A stretch of DNA of 5,571 nt, taken from Dermatophilaceae bacterium. Its GTDB lineage: Bacteria; Actinomycetota; Actinomycetes; Actinomycetales; Dermatophilaceae. A program made the position numbers and the translations under genes. Below, one piece after another: positions 1 through 5,571 of the stretch (its first letter is position 1; each line of letters starts with the position of its first letter). The stretch lies in the NCBI GenBank assembly GCA_013361975.1, contig JABFXB010000461.1:1-5571 (forward strand), given 5' to 3'. The notes under the pieces are model-generated. The model was not told the origin of the DNA and did no database searches. It worked only from the letters and a program-made list of their open reading frames with translations.

Positions 1-1
1 C

Positions 2-508
2 ATGGCTGACCCCGCCCGCGCCCGCAAGATCGCCGACCGGATCAAGGTCATCGTCGCCGAGTACCTCGAGTTCCGGCTCAAGGACGAACGCCTCGGCTTC
101 GTCACGATCACCGACGCTCGCGTCACCGGCGACCTCCAGCACGCCTCGGTCTTCTACACCGTGTTCGGCTCCGACGAGGAGCGCAAGGCGACGGCCGACG
201 TGCTCGAGGCCAACAAGGGGCGCATCCGCTCCGCCGTCGGCAAGGGCATCGGTATCCGCCTCACGCCGTCGGTCGAGTTCATCGCCGACGCCCTGCCCGA
301 GGGCGCAGCACACCTCGAGGACCTCGTCGCCCAGACGCGCGCCCGTGACGCCGAGCTCGCCCGTGCCGCGGCGAACGCCAAGCCGGCCGGCGACGCCGAC
401 CCGTACCGCAAGCCGGCCGAGCGGCTCGACGACGAGGACTTCGACGGTGAAGACGACGTGCGCGACCTCACGGCCGGCGGGGTGAACGCCGACGTCGACG
501 CGCGATGA
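2..508 (+). CDS. rbfA: 30S ribosome-binding factor RbfA
   Basis: RbfA binds the immature 30S subunit in the cytoplasm and helps the 5' end of 16S rRNA to mature; it is also a cold-adaptation factor in well-studied bacteria. The 168-residue protein opens with MADPARARKIADRIKVIVAE and continues with LGFVTITDARVTGDLQHASV (residues 31-50), the family's characteristic N-terminal half. The KH-like fold continues through NKGRIRSAVGKGIGIRLTPS (71-90) and VEFIADAL (91-98). Residues from about 120 onward form a low-complexity tail rich in Ala, Asp and Glu (DDEDFDGEDD at 143-152), which makes the protein longer than the roughly 130 residues of E. coli RbfA; this looks disordered. The ATG is two bases from the window edge, so its ribosome-binding site cannot be seen, but the N-terminus matches the expected family start. 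The stop overlaps the truB start as ATGA, which indicates co-transcription and translational coupling. Confidence 0.96.
   Translation: MADPARARKIADRIKVIVAEYLEFRLKDERLGFVTITDARVTGDLQHASVFYTVFGSDEERKATADVLEANKGRIRSAVGKGIGIRLTPSVEFIADALPEGAAHLEDLVAQTRARDAELARAAANAKPAGDADPYRKPAERLDDEDFDGEDDVRDLTAGGVNADVDAR
505..508 (+). other. ATGA start/stop overlap of rbfA and truB
   Basis: The ATG of truB (505-507) and the TGA of rbfA (506-508) share the four bases ATGA. Such overlaps usually mean that ribosomes finishing the first gene reinitiate on the second, which would keep the two RNA-maturation proteins in a fixed ratio. No strong Shine-Dalgarno sequence lies in the last 20 bases of rbfA, in keeping with this. 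Confidence 0.85.
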
Positions 509-1455
509 CCGACGGCTCCGGCGGTCTGCTCGTCGTCGACAAGCCGGCCGGCTGGACCAGCCACGACGTCGTCGCACGCGCCCGCCGGCTCTGCGGCACC
601 CGCAGGGTCGGCCACGCCGGCACCCTCGACCCGATGGCCACCGGCGTGCTCGTGCTCGGCGTCGACCGCGGCACCAAGCTGCTGACGTTCCTCGTGGGGT
701 GTGACAAGTCGTATGCCGCCACGATCCGACTGGGCATCTCGACCCTCACCGACGACGCCGAGGGGGAGGCCACCCTGGCGCCGGGGGTCGACGACGTCCG
801 GGCTGTGGAGGCGGCCCTCCCGGCGGCCGTCGCCGCCCTGACCGGCGACATCGAGCAGGTTCCCAGCGCCGTCAGCGCCATCAAGGTCAAGGGTGTGCGC
901 AGCTACACGAGGGTGCGCCAGGGTGACACCGTCGAGCTGCCGGCCCGGCCGGTGACGGTGAGCCGGTTCGACGTGCTCTCCGTGCGGCCGGGCACCGCGA
1001 CCGTTGAGGTCGGCCCCTCGATCGACGTCGTCGACGTCGACGTCGAGGTGGACGTCTCGTCAGGCACCTACGTGCGCGCCCTGGCGCGAGACCTCGGGGC
1101 CGCCCTCGGGGTCGGCGGGCACCTGACGGCGCTGCGCCGCACCCGTGTGGGCCGATTCGGTCTCGACCAGGCGGTCTCGCTCGACGAACTGGCGGCCACG
1201 GCCGAGACCGACGGTCCCTCCGGCATACGGCTGCTCCCCATCGCCGAAGCGGCGCGTGCGCAGCTCCCGGTCCACGAGGTGTCGGCTGCGGACGCCGTGC
1301 GGCTCAGCCACGGCCAGCGCATCCCCAGCGGCCCGGGCGGGGACGCGGCGGTCGCCGCCATCGACCCCGAGGGCCGCCTCGTCGCCGTGCTCGACGAGAC
1401 CCGCGCCACGGCACGGGCCAAGGTGGTCTTCGTCTCGTCCGGCGCTGCCGTCTGA
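505..1455 (+). CDS. truB: tRNA pseudouridine(55) synthase TruB
   Basis: TruB converts uridine 55 in the T-loop of most tRNAs to pseudouridine. The 316-residue protein has the expected motifs in order: KPAGWTSHDVV (13-23), RRVGHAGTLDPMATGVLVLG (33-52) with the catalytic aspartate at D42, the conserved active-site tyrosine Y70 in KSYAATIRLG, and GTYVRALARDLG (187-198) with the conserved arginine R191. A C-terminal RNA-binding, PUA-like domain follows (about 255-316, with LSHGQRIPSG), as in actinobacterial TruB proteins. The ATG overlaps the rbfA stop by four bases and has no convincing Shine-Dalgarno sequence close by, so it probably depends on coupled translation from rbfA. One oddity is a run of alternating Asp and Val at residues 174-184, encoded by repeated GACGTC units just before the GTYVRA motif. 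The reading frame is intact and all key residues are present. Confidence 0.96.
   Translation: MTDGSGGLLVVDKPAGWTSHDVVARARRLCGTRRVGHAGTLDPMATGVLVLGVDRGTKLLTFLVGCDKSYAATIRLGISTLTDDAEGEATLAPGVDDVRAVEAALPAAVAALTGDIEQVPSAVSAIKVKGVRSYTRVRQGDTVELPARPVTVSRFDVLSVRPGTATVEVGPSIDVVDVDVEVDVSSGTYVRALARDLGAALGVGGHLTALRRTRVGRFGLDQAVSLDELAATAETDGPSGIRLLPIAEAARAQLPVHEVSAADAVRLSHGQRIPSGPGGDAAVAAIDPEGRLVAVLDETRATARAKVVFVSSGAAV
1024..1056 (+). repeat. GACGTC short tandem repeat inside truB
   Basis: GACGTC occurs at 1024-1029, 1033-1038, 1039-1044 and 1051-1056, separated by 3, 0 and 6 bases. It encodes an alternating Asp/Val stretch (residues 174-184 of TruB) just before the conserved GTYVRA motif. The repeat is in frame and does not break the gene. 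It probably lengthens a surface beta strand or hairpin of the catalytic domain and may have arisen by replication slippage. Confidence 0.7.
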
Positions 1456-1486
1456 CCAGCGTGCGCGAGCCCCGGAACCCGGCCAC

Positions 1487-1500
1487 TACAGTGGTCGCCG
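1487..1500 (+). promoter_or_regulatory. Putative -10 element and leaderless start for ribF
   Basis: TACAGT (1487-1492) fits the TANNNT consensus of actinobacterial -10 elements. Seven bases later is the G of a GTG codon at 1500, the first codon of RibF in my annotation. This spacing places the transcription start on or next to the start codon, the arrangement of leaderless mRNAs, which are common in actinobacteria. No Shine-Dalgarno sequence precedes this GTG, in agreement. I see no good -35 hexamer 16-18 bases upstream, which is not unusual for this group. The call is from sequence pattern only. Confidence 0.55.
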
Positions 1501-2471
1501 TGCAGCGCTGGTACGGACCCGACGACATCCCGACCGACCTCGGGCCCACCGTCGTCACCCTCGGCAACTTCGACGGCGTGCACCGCGGGCACCGCGAGGT
1601 GCTGACCCGGGTCGTGCGCGAGGCCGCCGAGCGCGACGCCCTTCCCGTCGCGGTCACCTTCGAGCCGCACCCGATCGCGGTGCTGTACCCCGACCGCGCC
1701 CCGGCTGCAGTCATGTCGCTCGAGCAGCGGCTCGACGCCCTCGAGTCCGTCGGCATCGGGGCGGTGCTCGTCATCGAGTTCACCGCGGAGTTCGCGCAGC
1801 AGACCCCCGAGGAGTTCGTCCGCTCGACGTTCGTCGAGGCGCTCGGTGCGACGGCGGTCGTGGTCGGCAAGGACACGCGCTTCGGCGTGCGCAACTCCGG
1901 AGACGTGGAGACCCTGCGCCGGCTCGGCGCCACCGACGGCTTCGACGTCATCGCGCTCGACGACATCGGGGAGGGAGTGGCCGTGGGAGCCCGCTGGAGC
2001 TCGACCCAGCTCCGGGCCGAGATCCTCGCGGGCAACGTCGCGCACGCCGCCCAGATCCTCGGGCGCCCGCACCGCGTCACCGGCACGGTCGTCCACGGCG
2101 ACCACCGGGGCCGCGAGCTCGGCTACCCGACGGCCAACCTCTCGCAGGACCACGAGGGCCTCGTGCCCGCCGACGGCGTCTACGCCGGGTGGCTGCTGCG
2201 CCTCGGCGTGGACCCGTCCGACCCCGACCGGTCCCTTCCCGCGGCGGTGTCGGTGGGCACCAACCCCACGTTCGACGGCCACCAGCGCCGGGTCGAGGCG
2301 TACGTCCTCGACCGCACCGACCTCGACCTCTACGGCGAGCGGGTCGCCGTAGAGTTCGTCGACCACCTGCGTCCGACGCTGAGGTTCGAGTCCATCGAGT
2401 CGCTCGTCGAGCAGATGGCCCAGGACGTGCAACGGTGTCGCGAGATCCTCTCGGCGATCGTCCCGTCCTGA
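1500..2471 (+). CDS. ribF: Bifunctional riboflavin kinase / FAD synthetase RibF
   Basis: RibF phosphorylates riboflavin to FMN and then adenylylates FMN to FAD, both with ATP, in the cytoplasm. The N-terminal FAD-synthetase domain shows GNFDGVHRGH (22-31), the nucleotidyltransferase signature with H28 and H31, and WSSTQLR (166-172), the second nucleotide-binding motif. The riboflavin kinase domain starts near HRVTGTVVHGD (191 on) and has the GYPTANL motif (208-214, with T211 and N213 for metal and phosphate binding) and a catalytic-type glutamate, E266, in VEAYVLD. Length from this start is 323 residues, usual for the family. I chose GTG 1500 because it gives MQRWYGPDDIPTDLG, the expected N-terminus, and has a -10-like TACAGT directly upstream. 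An in-frame GTG at 1461 would add 13 unlike-family residues (MREPRNPATTVVA), and one at 1491 falls inside the -10. Read-through from truB, 44 bases upstream, is also likely. Confidence 0.95.
   Translation: MQRWYGPDDIPTDLGPTVVTLGNFDGVHRGHREVLTRVVREAAERDALPVAVTFEPHPIAVLYPDRAPAAVMSLEQRLDALESVGIGAVLVIEFTAEFAQQTPEEFVRSTFVEALGATAVVVGKDTRFGVRNSGDVETLRRLGATDGFDVIALDDIGEGVAVGARWSSTQLRAEILAGNVAHAAQILGRPHRVTGTVVHGDHRGRELGYPTANLSQDHEGLVPADGVYAGWLLRLGVDPSDPDRSLPAAVSVGTNPTFDGHQRRVEAYVLDRTDLDLYGERVAVEFVDHLRPTLRFESIESLVEQMAQDVQRCREILSAIVPS
2422..2437 (+). promoter_or_regulatory. Ribosome-binding site deciding the rodA GTG start
   Basis: AGGA at 2422-2425 lies nine bases before the GTG at 2435-2437, inside the coding sequence of ribF. 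It is a weak but well-placed Shine-Dalgarno sequence. No other ATG, GTG or TTG occurs in this frame before the first membrane segment, so the start must be here unless an unusual codon is used. Confidence 0.55.
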
Positions 2472-3607
2472 CCGTCGGCCCACGCGCCGACCGTCGCGGC
2501 GCGCCGGGGGCCGGACGGTCCTGGCTGCGGGTCGACCTCGGCCTGTTCATCGGCGCCGCCGGGCTCTCCGTCGTCGGCGTCGTGCTCGTCTGGTCTGCCA
2601 CGCGTGCCGACGCCGGCGCCGCGGCGGCCCTCAAGCAGCTCGTCGCGCTCGCCGTGGGCGTGGTGTGCGCTGTCGTCGTCACGCGGCTCGACGTCCGCGC
2701 CGTGCGAGCGCTCGCGCCGGTCGTCTACGGGCTGGCCGTCCTCGGCCTCGTCGCCGTCGTGTCCCCGCTGGGGTCCACCGTCAACGGGTCGCGCTCGTGG
2801 ATCCGGCTGCCGGGCGGGATGACGCTGCAGCCCTCCGAGCTCATGAAGGTGGCGCTCGCCGTCGGGCTGGCGATGCTGCTGGCCGAGCGCGCCGACCGAC
2901 GTATGCCGCAGCGACACCGCGACGTCGCCCTGGCCTGGGTGGTCGCCGGCATCCCCGTCGTGCTGGTGCTGGCCCAGCCCGACCTGGGCTCCGCACTCGT
3001 GCTCGTCGCGATGTCGGTGGTCGTCATCGCGGCGGCGGGTGCGCCTGCCCTCTGGACTGCCGCAGTGCTCGTGACGGGGGTCGCGGCCGTCGCAGCGGCC
3101 TTCCTCACGCCGGTGCTCTCGGGCTACCAGCGCAACCGGCTGCGCGCCTTCCTCGACCCGTCGCTCGATCCGCAGGGCATCGGCTACCAGACCCGCCAGG
3201 TCCGCATCGCGATCGGCTCGGGCGGTCTCGGGGGGCAGGGCCTCTTCGAGGGCCGGCAGACCCAGGGCGGCTTCATCCCCTTCCAGGAGACCGACTTCGT
3301 CTTCTCCGTCGCCGGCGAGGAGCTGGGCTTCCTCGGCGCGGCGGGCCTCGTGCTGCTGCTCGGCTTCATCGTGGTGCGCTGCGTCCTCGTGGCGCGACGG
3401 GCCGACGCCTTCGGGCGCCTCGTCGCCATCGGCGTCGGCGTGTGGTTCGGTGTGCAGGCCTTCGAGAACATCGGGATGAACCTCGGCGTCATGCCCGTGA
3501 CCGGCCTGCCGCTGCCGTTCGTCTCGAGCGGCGGCTCTTCGCTCATCGCGTCGTGGGTCGCGATCGGGCTGGTGGGCAACGTGGCCGCCGCCTCGCACAG
3601 GCGCTAG
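2435..3607 (+). CDS. rodA: RodA/FtsW-family (SEDS) peptidoglycan glycosyltransferase
   Basis: SEDS proteins are membrane enzymes that polymerise lipid II into glycan strands, working with a class B penicillin-binding protein. The 390-residue product has a basic, Arg/Gly-rich cytoplasmic N-terminus (1-33) and about ten hydrophobic segments beginning near 34-53. It carries family motifs LQPSELMKVALA (131-142), QPDLGSALV (181-189), GYQRNRLRAFLDP (230-242), IGYQTRQVRIAIGSGG (249-264), and TDFVFSVAGEELGF (286-299). D287 is at the position implicated in catalysis in RodA and FtsW. The NIGMNLGVMPVTGLPLPFVSSGGSS stretch (about 345-369) completes the family pattern and is closer to RodA than FtsW. GTG 2435 is the only sensible start: the next in-frame GTG lies within the first membrane segment, and AGGA (2422-2425) sits nine bases upstream. 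The start overlaps ribF by 37 bases, implying co-transcription. No partner PBP gene is in the window, so the division versus elongation role is uncertain. Confidence 0.88.
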   Translation: MSRDPLGDRPVLTVGPRADRRGAPGAGRSWLRVDLGLFIGAAGLSVVGVVLVWSATRADAGAAAALKQLVALAVGVVCAVVVTRLDVRAVRALAPVVYGLAVLGLVAVVSPLGSTVNGSRSWIRLPGGMTLQPSELMKVALAVGLAMLLAERADRRMPQRHRDVALAWVVAGIPVVLVLAQPDLGSALVLVAMSVVVIAAAGAPALWTAAVLVTGVAAVAAAFLTPVLSGYQRNRLRAFLDPSLDPQGIGYQTRQVRIAIGSGGLGGQGLFEGRQTQGGFIPFQETDFVFSVAGEELGFLGAAGLVLLLGFIVVRCVLVARRADAFGRLVAIGVGVWFGVQAFENIGMNLGVMPVTGLPLPFVSSGGSSLIASWVAIGLVGNVAAASHRR

Positions 3608-3622
3608 TTACCCGCGGGTCAC
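3607..3622. repeat. Near-palindrome GTTACCCGCGGGTCAC at the rodA stop
   Basis: The 16 bases GTTACCCGCGGGTCAC pair on 14 of 16 positions as a dyad (one mismatched pair, T3609 with C3620), centred on ACCCGCGGGT. The first base is the last base of the rodA stop codon. With no loop it is a poor RNA hairpin and has no T tract, so it suits a dimeric DNA-binding protein better than a terminator. GC-rich genomes produce short palindromes by chance, and no regulator is known to me for this exact sequence. Confidence 0.4.
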
Positions 3623-3641
3623 GGTGCGGTGTCGAAGCACC
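3623..3641 (+). terminator. Weak hairpin after rodA, doubtful terminator
   Basis: GGTGC (3623-3627) and GCACC (3637-3641) can form a five-pair stem with a nine-base loop, 15 bases after the rodA stop. No run of T follows. At best it is a weak RNA 3'-end structure; it could also be chance. I see no better terminator between rodA and the next gene, so some read-through is possible. Confidence 0.2.
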
Positions 3642-3668
3642 ACAGATGCGTGACTGCCGCGTGGATTG

Positions 3669-3674
3669 TTGACA
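3669..3674 (+). promoter_or_regulatory. Perfect TTGACA, candidate -35 element for the acyl-CoA synthetase
   Basis: TTGACA at 3669-3674 exactly matches the sigma-70-type -35 consensus and sits in a locally AT-richer patch (GATTGTTGACATCAT) 66 bases before the start codon. At the normal 16-18 base spacing there is no TANNNT element; the nearest TA-containing hexamer is TACGCC at 3700-3705, 25 bases away. The position fits a promoter for the downstream gene, but without a matching -10 the call is tentative. Confidence 0.4.
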
Positions 3675-3687
3675 TCATCCCGGCATG

Positions 3688-3699
3688 GCGGGTGCCCGC
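3688..3699. repeat. GC-rich dyad GCGGGTGCCCGC upstream of the acyl-CoA synthetase
   Basis: Five-base arms GCGGG and CCCGC flank a two-base centre (TG). It shares the hexamer GCGGGT with the palindrome at 3607-3622; the two copies of the hexamer start 74 bases apart (3614 and 3688). It lies just downstream of TTGACA, where an operator might act. The match is short and could be chance in this base composition. Confidence 0.3.
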
Positions 3700-3727
3700 T
3701 ACGCCGATGACGGCCGCCCGTAGTGAC

Positions 3728-3734
3728 GAAGGAG
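3728..3734 (+). promoter_or_regulatory. Strong Shine-Dalgarno sequence of the acyl-CoA synthetase gene
   Basis: GAAGGAG (3728-3734) is a strong Shine-Dalgarno match five bases before the ATG at 3740. It is by far the best ribosome-binding site in the window and fixes the start of the gene. It suggests independent and efficient translation, unlike the coupled genes upstream. Confidence 0.85.
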
Positions 3735-3739
3735 TCCAC

Positions 3740-5571
3740 ATGCCCCTCCAGGCCCTCGCCGACCGCGACGTCGACCAGAAGGTCCTCGACGACCGCGCCC
3801 CCAGCGTGGGTGCGCTCTTCCGCAGCCGCGTCCGGGCCACCCCCGACGCGCCGGCCTACCTCCACTTCGCCGAGGGGTCGAGCGAGCTGACCACCCTGAC
3901 GTGGGCGCAGACCCACGAGGTCGTCGAGCAGTGGGCCGCGGGCCTGATCAGCCTCGGGGTCGAGATCGAGGACCGCGTCGCCATCGCGTCGACCACCCGG
4001 GTCGAGTGGATCCTCGCCGACCTCGCCGTCATCTGCGCCGGCGGGGCCACCACCACCGTCTACCCGACGACGATCGCCGAGGACGTCGCGTACATCCTCG
4101 GTGACTCCGGCAGCGGCATCGTCTTCGCGGAGAACGACGAGCAGGTCGCCAAGCTGCAGCACGTCCGCTCCGAGATCCCCGGTGTGCGCCAGGTCATCGC
4201 CCTGACCGGGAGCGCGAGCGACGACGGCTGGGTCATCACCACGGACGAGCTCGCCGAGCGCGGACGCGAGTGGCTCGCCGCGACGCCCGACCTCGTCGAC
4301 TCGCGCATCGACCAGCTCGGTCCCGAGAACCTGGCCGTCGTCATCTACACCTCCGGCACCACCGGCCGCCCCAAGGGCGTGCGCCTCGTGCACGACAGCG
4401 TCGTCTACGAGGGCGCCGTCATCGACGCGATCGGCACGCTGACGAAGGACGACCTGCAGTTCCTCTGGCTGCCGCTGTCGCACGTCTTCGGCAAGATGCT
4501 CCTCGCGACCGGCCTCCAGATCGGGTTCCCGACCGCCGTCGACGGCCGGGTCGAGAAGATCGTCGACAACATGGGCGTCATCAAGCCGACGTTCATGGCG
4601 GGCCCGCCGCGCATCTTCGAGAAGGCCCGTGGCCGCATCGAGCTCATGTTCGCCGGTGAGAAGGGCGTCAAGAAGCAGCTCATCGACTGGGCGCTCAAGG
4701 TCGGCGGCGAGATGCGTGACGTCCTCGCACGCGGTGAGCAGCCCTCGCCCCGGCTCAAGCGGCGCCACGACCTCGCGACGAAGCTCGTCCTGCACAAGAT
4801 CCAGGAGCGCTTCGGTGGACGGGTGCGCTTCATGATCAGCGGGTCGGCGCCGCTCAACGCCGACGTCGCGCGCTGGTTCGGTGCCGTCGGCCTGCTCGTC
4901 CAGGAGGGCTACGGCCTCACCGAGACGTCGTCGGGCACGACCGTCAACTCGCCCACGCACGGCTCCTACCAGTACGGCTCGGTCGGCTGGCCGCTGCCCG
5001 GCACCGAGGTGCGCATCGCCGAGGAGGACGGAGAGATCCTCGTCAAAGGACCGGGCGTCATGCGCGGCTACCACAACAACCCAGAGGCGACGGCCGAGGT
5101 CCTGACCGACGAAGGCTGGTTCCACACCGGCGACATCGGGCGCGTCGACGAGCGCGGCTTCCTCTACGTCACCGACCGCAAGAAGGACGTCTTCAAGACC
5201 TCGGGCGGCAAGTACATCGCCCCGGCCGAGATCGAGGCGCGCTTCAAGGGCCTGTGCCCGTTCGTCAGCCAGTTCCTCGTGCACGGCGCCGGCCACAACT
5301 ACGCGACGGCCCTCGTCACGCTCGATCCCGACGCCGTGGCCGCGTGGGCGCCGACCGTCGGCCTGGAGGGCAGGTCGTACGCCGAGGTGGCGCTCTCGCC
5401 GCAGGCGCGGGCGCTCGTGCAGGGCTACGTCGACAAGCTGAACGACGGGCTCAACCGCTGGGAGACGATCAAGAAGTTCACCATCCTCGACAAGGACCTC
5501 ACGATCGAGGAGGGCGACCTCACGCCCAGCATGAAGCTGCGCCGCAAGGCCGTGACGGAGAAGCACCGCGC
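3740..5571 (+). CDS. fadD: Long-chain fatty acid--CoA ligase, FadD15-like (3' end cut by window)
   Basis: This enzyme adenylylates a fatty acid with ATP and transfers the acyl group to coenzyme A, feeding lipid synthesis or beta-oxidation. The visible 610 residues have the ANL-superfamily motifs in order: the phosphate-binding loop YTSGTTGRPKG (203-213), LPLSHVFGKMLL in the middle of the N-domain, GYGLTE (390-395), GWFHTGD (459-465) with the ATP-ribose-binding D465, the hinge region DRKKDVFKTSGGKYIAP (479-495), and TPSMKLRRK (595-603) with the likely catalytic lysine K599. The long insert between about 290 and 380 is typical of long-chain enzymes. FadD15 of Mycobacterium tuberculosis is about 600 residues, so probably only 10-20 residues and the stop are missing. 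No signal peptide or membrane segment is evident. It is separated from rodA by 132 bases with its own ribosome-binding site, so it is likely a separate transcription unit. Chain-length preference cannot be read from sequence. Confidence 0.93.
   Translation, partial: MPLQALADRDVDQKVLDDRAPSVGALFRSRVRATPDAPAYLHFAEGSSELTTLTWAQTHEVVEQWAAGLISLGVEIEDRVAIASTTRVEWILADLAVICAGGATTTVYPTTIAEDVAYILGDSGSGIVFAENDEQVAKLQHVRSEIPGVRQVIALTGSASDDGWVITTDELAERGREWLAATPDLVDSRIDQLGPENLAVVIYTSGTTGRPKGVRLVHDSVVYEGAVIDAIGTLTKDDLQFLWLPLSHVFGKMLLATGLQIGFPTAVDGRVEKIVDNMGVIKPTFMAGPPRIFEKARGRIELMFAGEKGVKKQLIDWALKVGGEMRDVLARGEQPSPRLKRRHDLATKLVLHKIQERFGGRVRFMISGSAPLNADVARWFGAVGLLVQEGYGLTETSSGTTVNSPTHGSYQYGSVGWPLPGTEVRIAEEDGEILVKGPGVMRGYHNNPEATAEVLTDEGWFHTGDIGRVDERGFLYVTDRKKDVFKTSGGKYIAPAEIEARFKGLCPFVSQFLVHGAGHNYATALVTLDPDAVAAWAPTVGLEGRSYAEVALSPQARALVQGYVDKLNDGLNRWETIKKFTILDKDLTIEEGDLTPSMKLRRKAVTEKHR

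Noticed and set aside
1461..1499. Extended RibF N-terminus from GTG 1461
   Set aside because: The 13 added residues do not resemble the family, no ribosome-binding site precedes it, and the extension contains the -10-like TACAGT.
1145..2434. A long + strand open frame running through the end of truB and all of ribF into rodA
   Set aside because: The part before 2435 is Arg/Pro/Ala-rich sequence out of frame with truB and ribF. Only the portion from GTG 2435 encodes a recognisable protein, so this is not a fusion.
1068..2483. A 471-codon minus-strand open frame over truB and ribF
   Set aside because: Composition is typical of antisense frames in GC-rich DNA, with no domain, and it overlaps two well-supported genes.
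2330..3598. A 422-codon minus-strand open frame over rodA
   Set aside because: It is a hydrophilic His/Asp/Arg/Glu-rich antisense product of a membrane-protein gene, a known artefact, with no recognisable motif.
3608..3739. A small gene, tRNA or riboswitch between rodA and the acyl-CoA synthetase gene
   Set aside because: I saw no cloverleaf, no conserved riboswitch core and no small frame with a ribosome-binding site other than the one belonging to the downstream gene.
3608..5566. A 652-codon open frame on the minus strand opposite the acyl-CoA synthetase
   Set aside because: It mirrors the high-GC codon pattern of the real gene, is made of Asp/Glu/Arg/Val/Leu-rich low-complexity sequence with no recognisable domain, and the + strand protein has every family motif. 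It is a compositional shadow.
1..5571. CRISPR arrays, insertion sequences or phage remnants
   Set aside because: No direct-repeat/spacer pattern, transposase, integrase or terminal inverted repeat was seen. Codon use is uniform across the five housekeeping-type genes.

Overview
This window looks like ordinary chromosome from a high-GC actinomycete. G and C dominate third codon positions throughout, RbfA carries an acidic tail, TruB has an actinobacterial-style C-terminal domain, and the last gene resembles the FadD15-type acyl-CoA ligases of actinobacteria. A member of Micrococcales, perhaps the Intrasporangiaceae, is my best guess, but this rests on general resemblance and not on a search. 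All five genes are on the + strand and nothing suggests a mobile element.

Positions 2-2471 hold the end of the conserved translation/ribosome cluster: rbfA (30S maturation), truB (tRNA pseudouridine 55 synthase) and ribF (riboflavin kinase/FAD synthetase). rbfA and truB overlap by four bases (ATGA). After truB there is a 44-base gap with a -10-like TACAGT seven bases before a GTG codon, so ribF is probably also read from its own leaderless transcript.

Positions 2435-3607 hold a RodA/FtsW-family (SEDS) peptidoglycan polymerase whose GTG start lies inside the end of ribF (37-base overlap). The usual actinobacterial neighbour of ribF is rpsO; a cell-wall polymerase here is the main oddity of the layout.

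Positions 3608-3739 form the only sizeable intergenic region (132 bases). It contains a near-perfect 16-base palindrome touching the rodA stop codon, a weak hairpin, a perfect TTGACA hexamer, a second GC-rich dyad and a strong Shine-Dalgarno sequence. From 3740 to the window edge runs a long-chain acyl-CoA synthetase, complete through its C-terminal catalytic lysine and cut off probably only a few residues before its stop.

The first three genes serve ribosome and tRNA maturation and flavin cofactor supply, the fourth builds the wall, and the fifth activates fatty acids. No single pathway links them all. I found no evidence of a novel multi-gene system; the points worth checking are the rodA placement, the ribF leaderless start and the dyads before the acyl-CoA synthetase gene.
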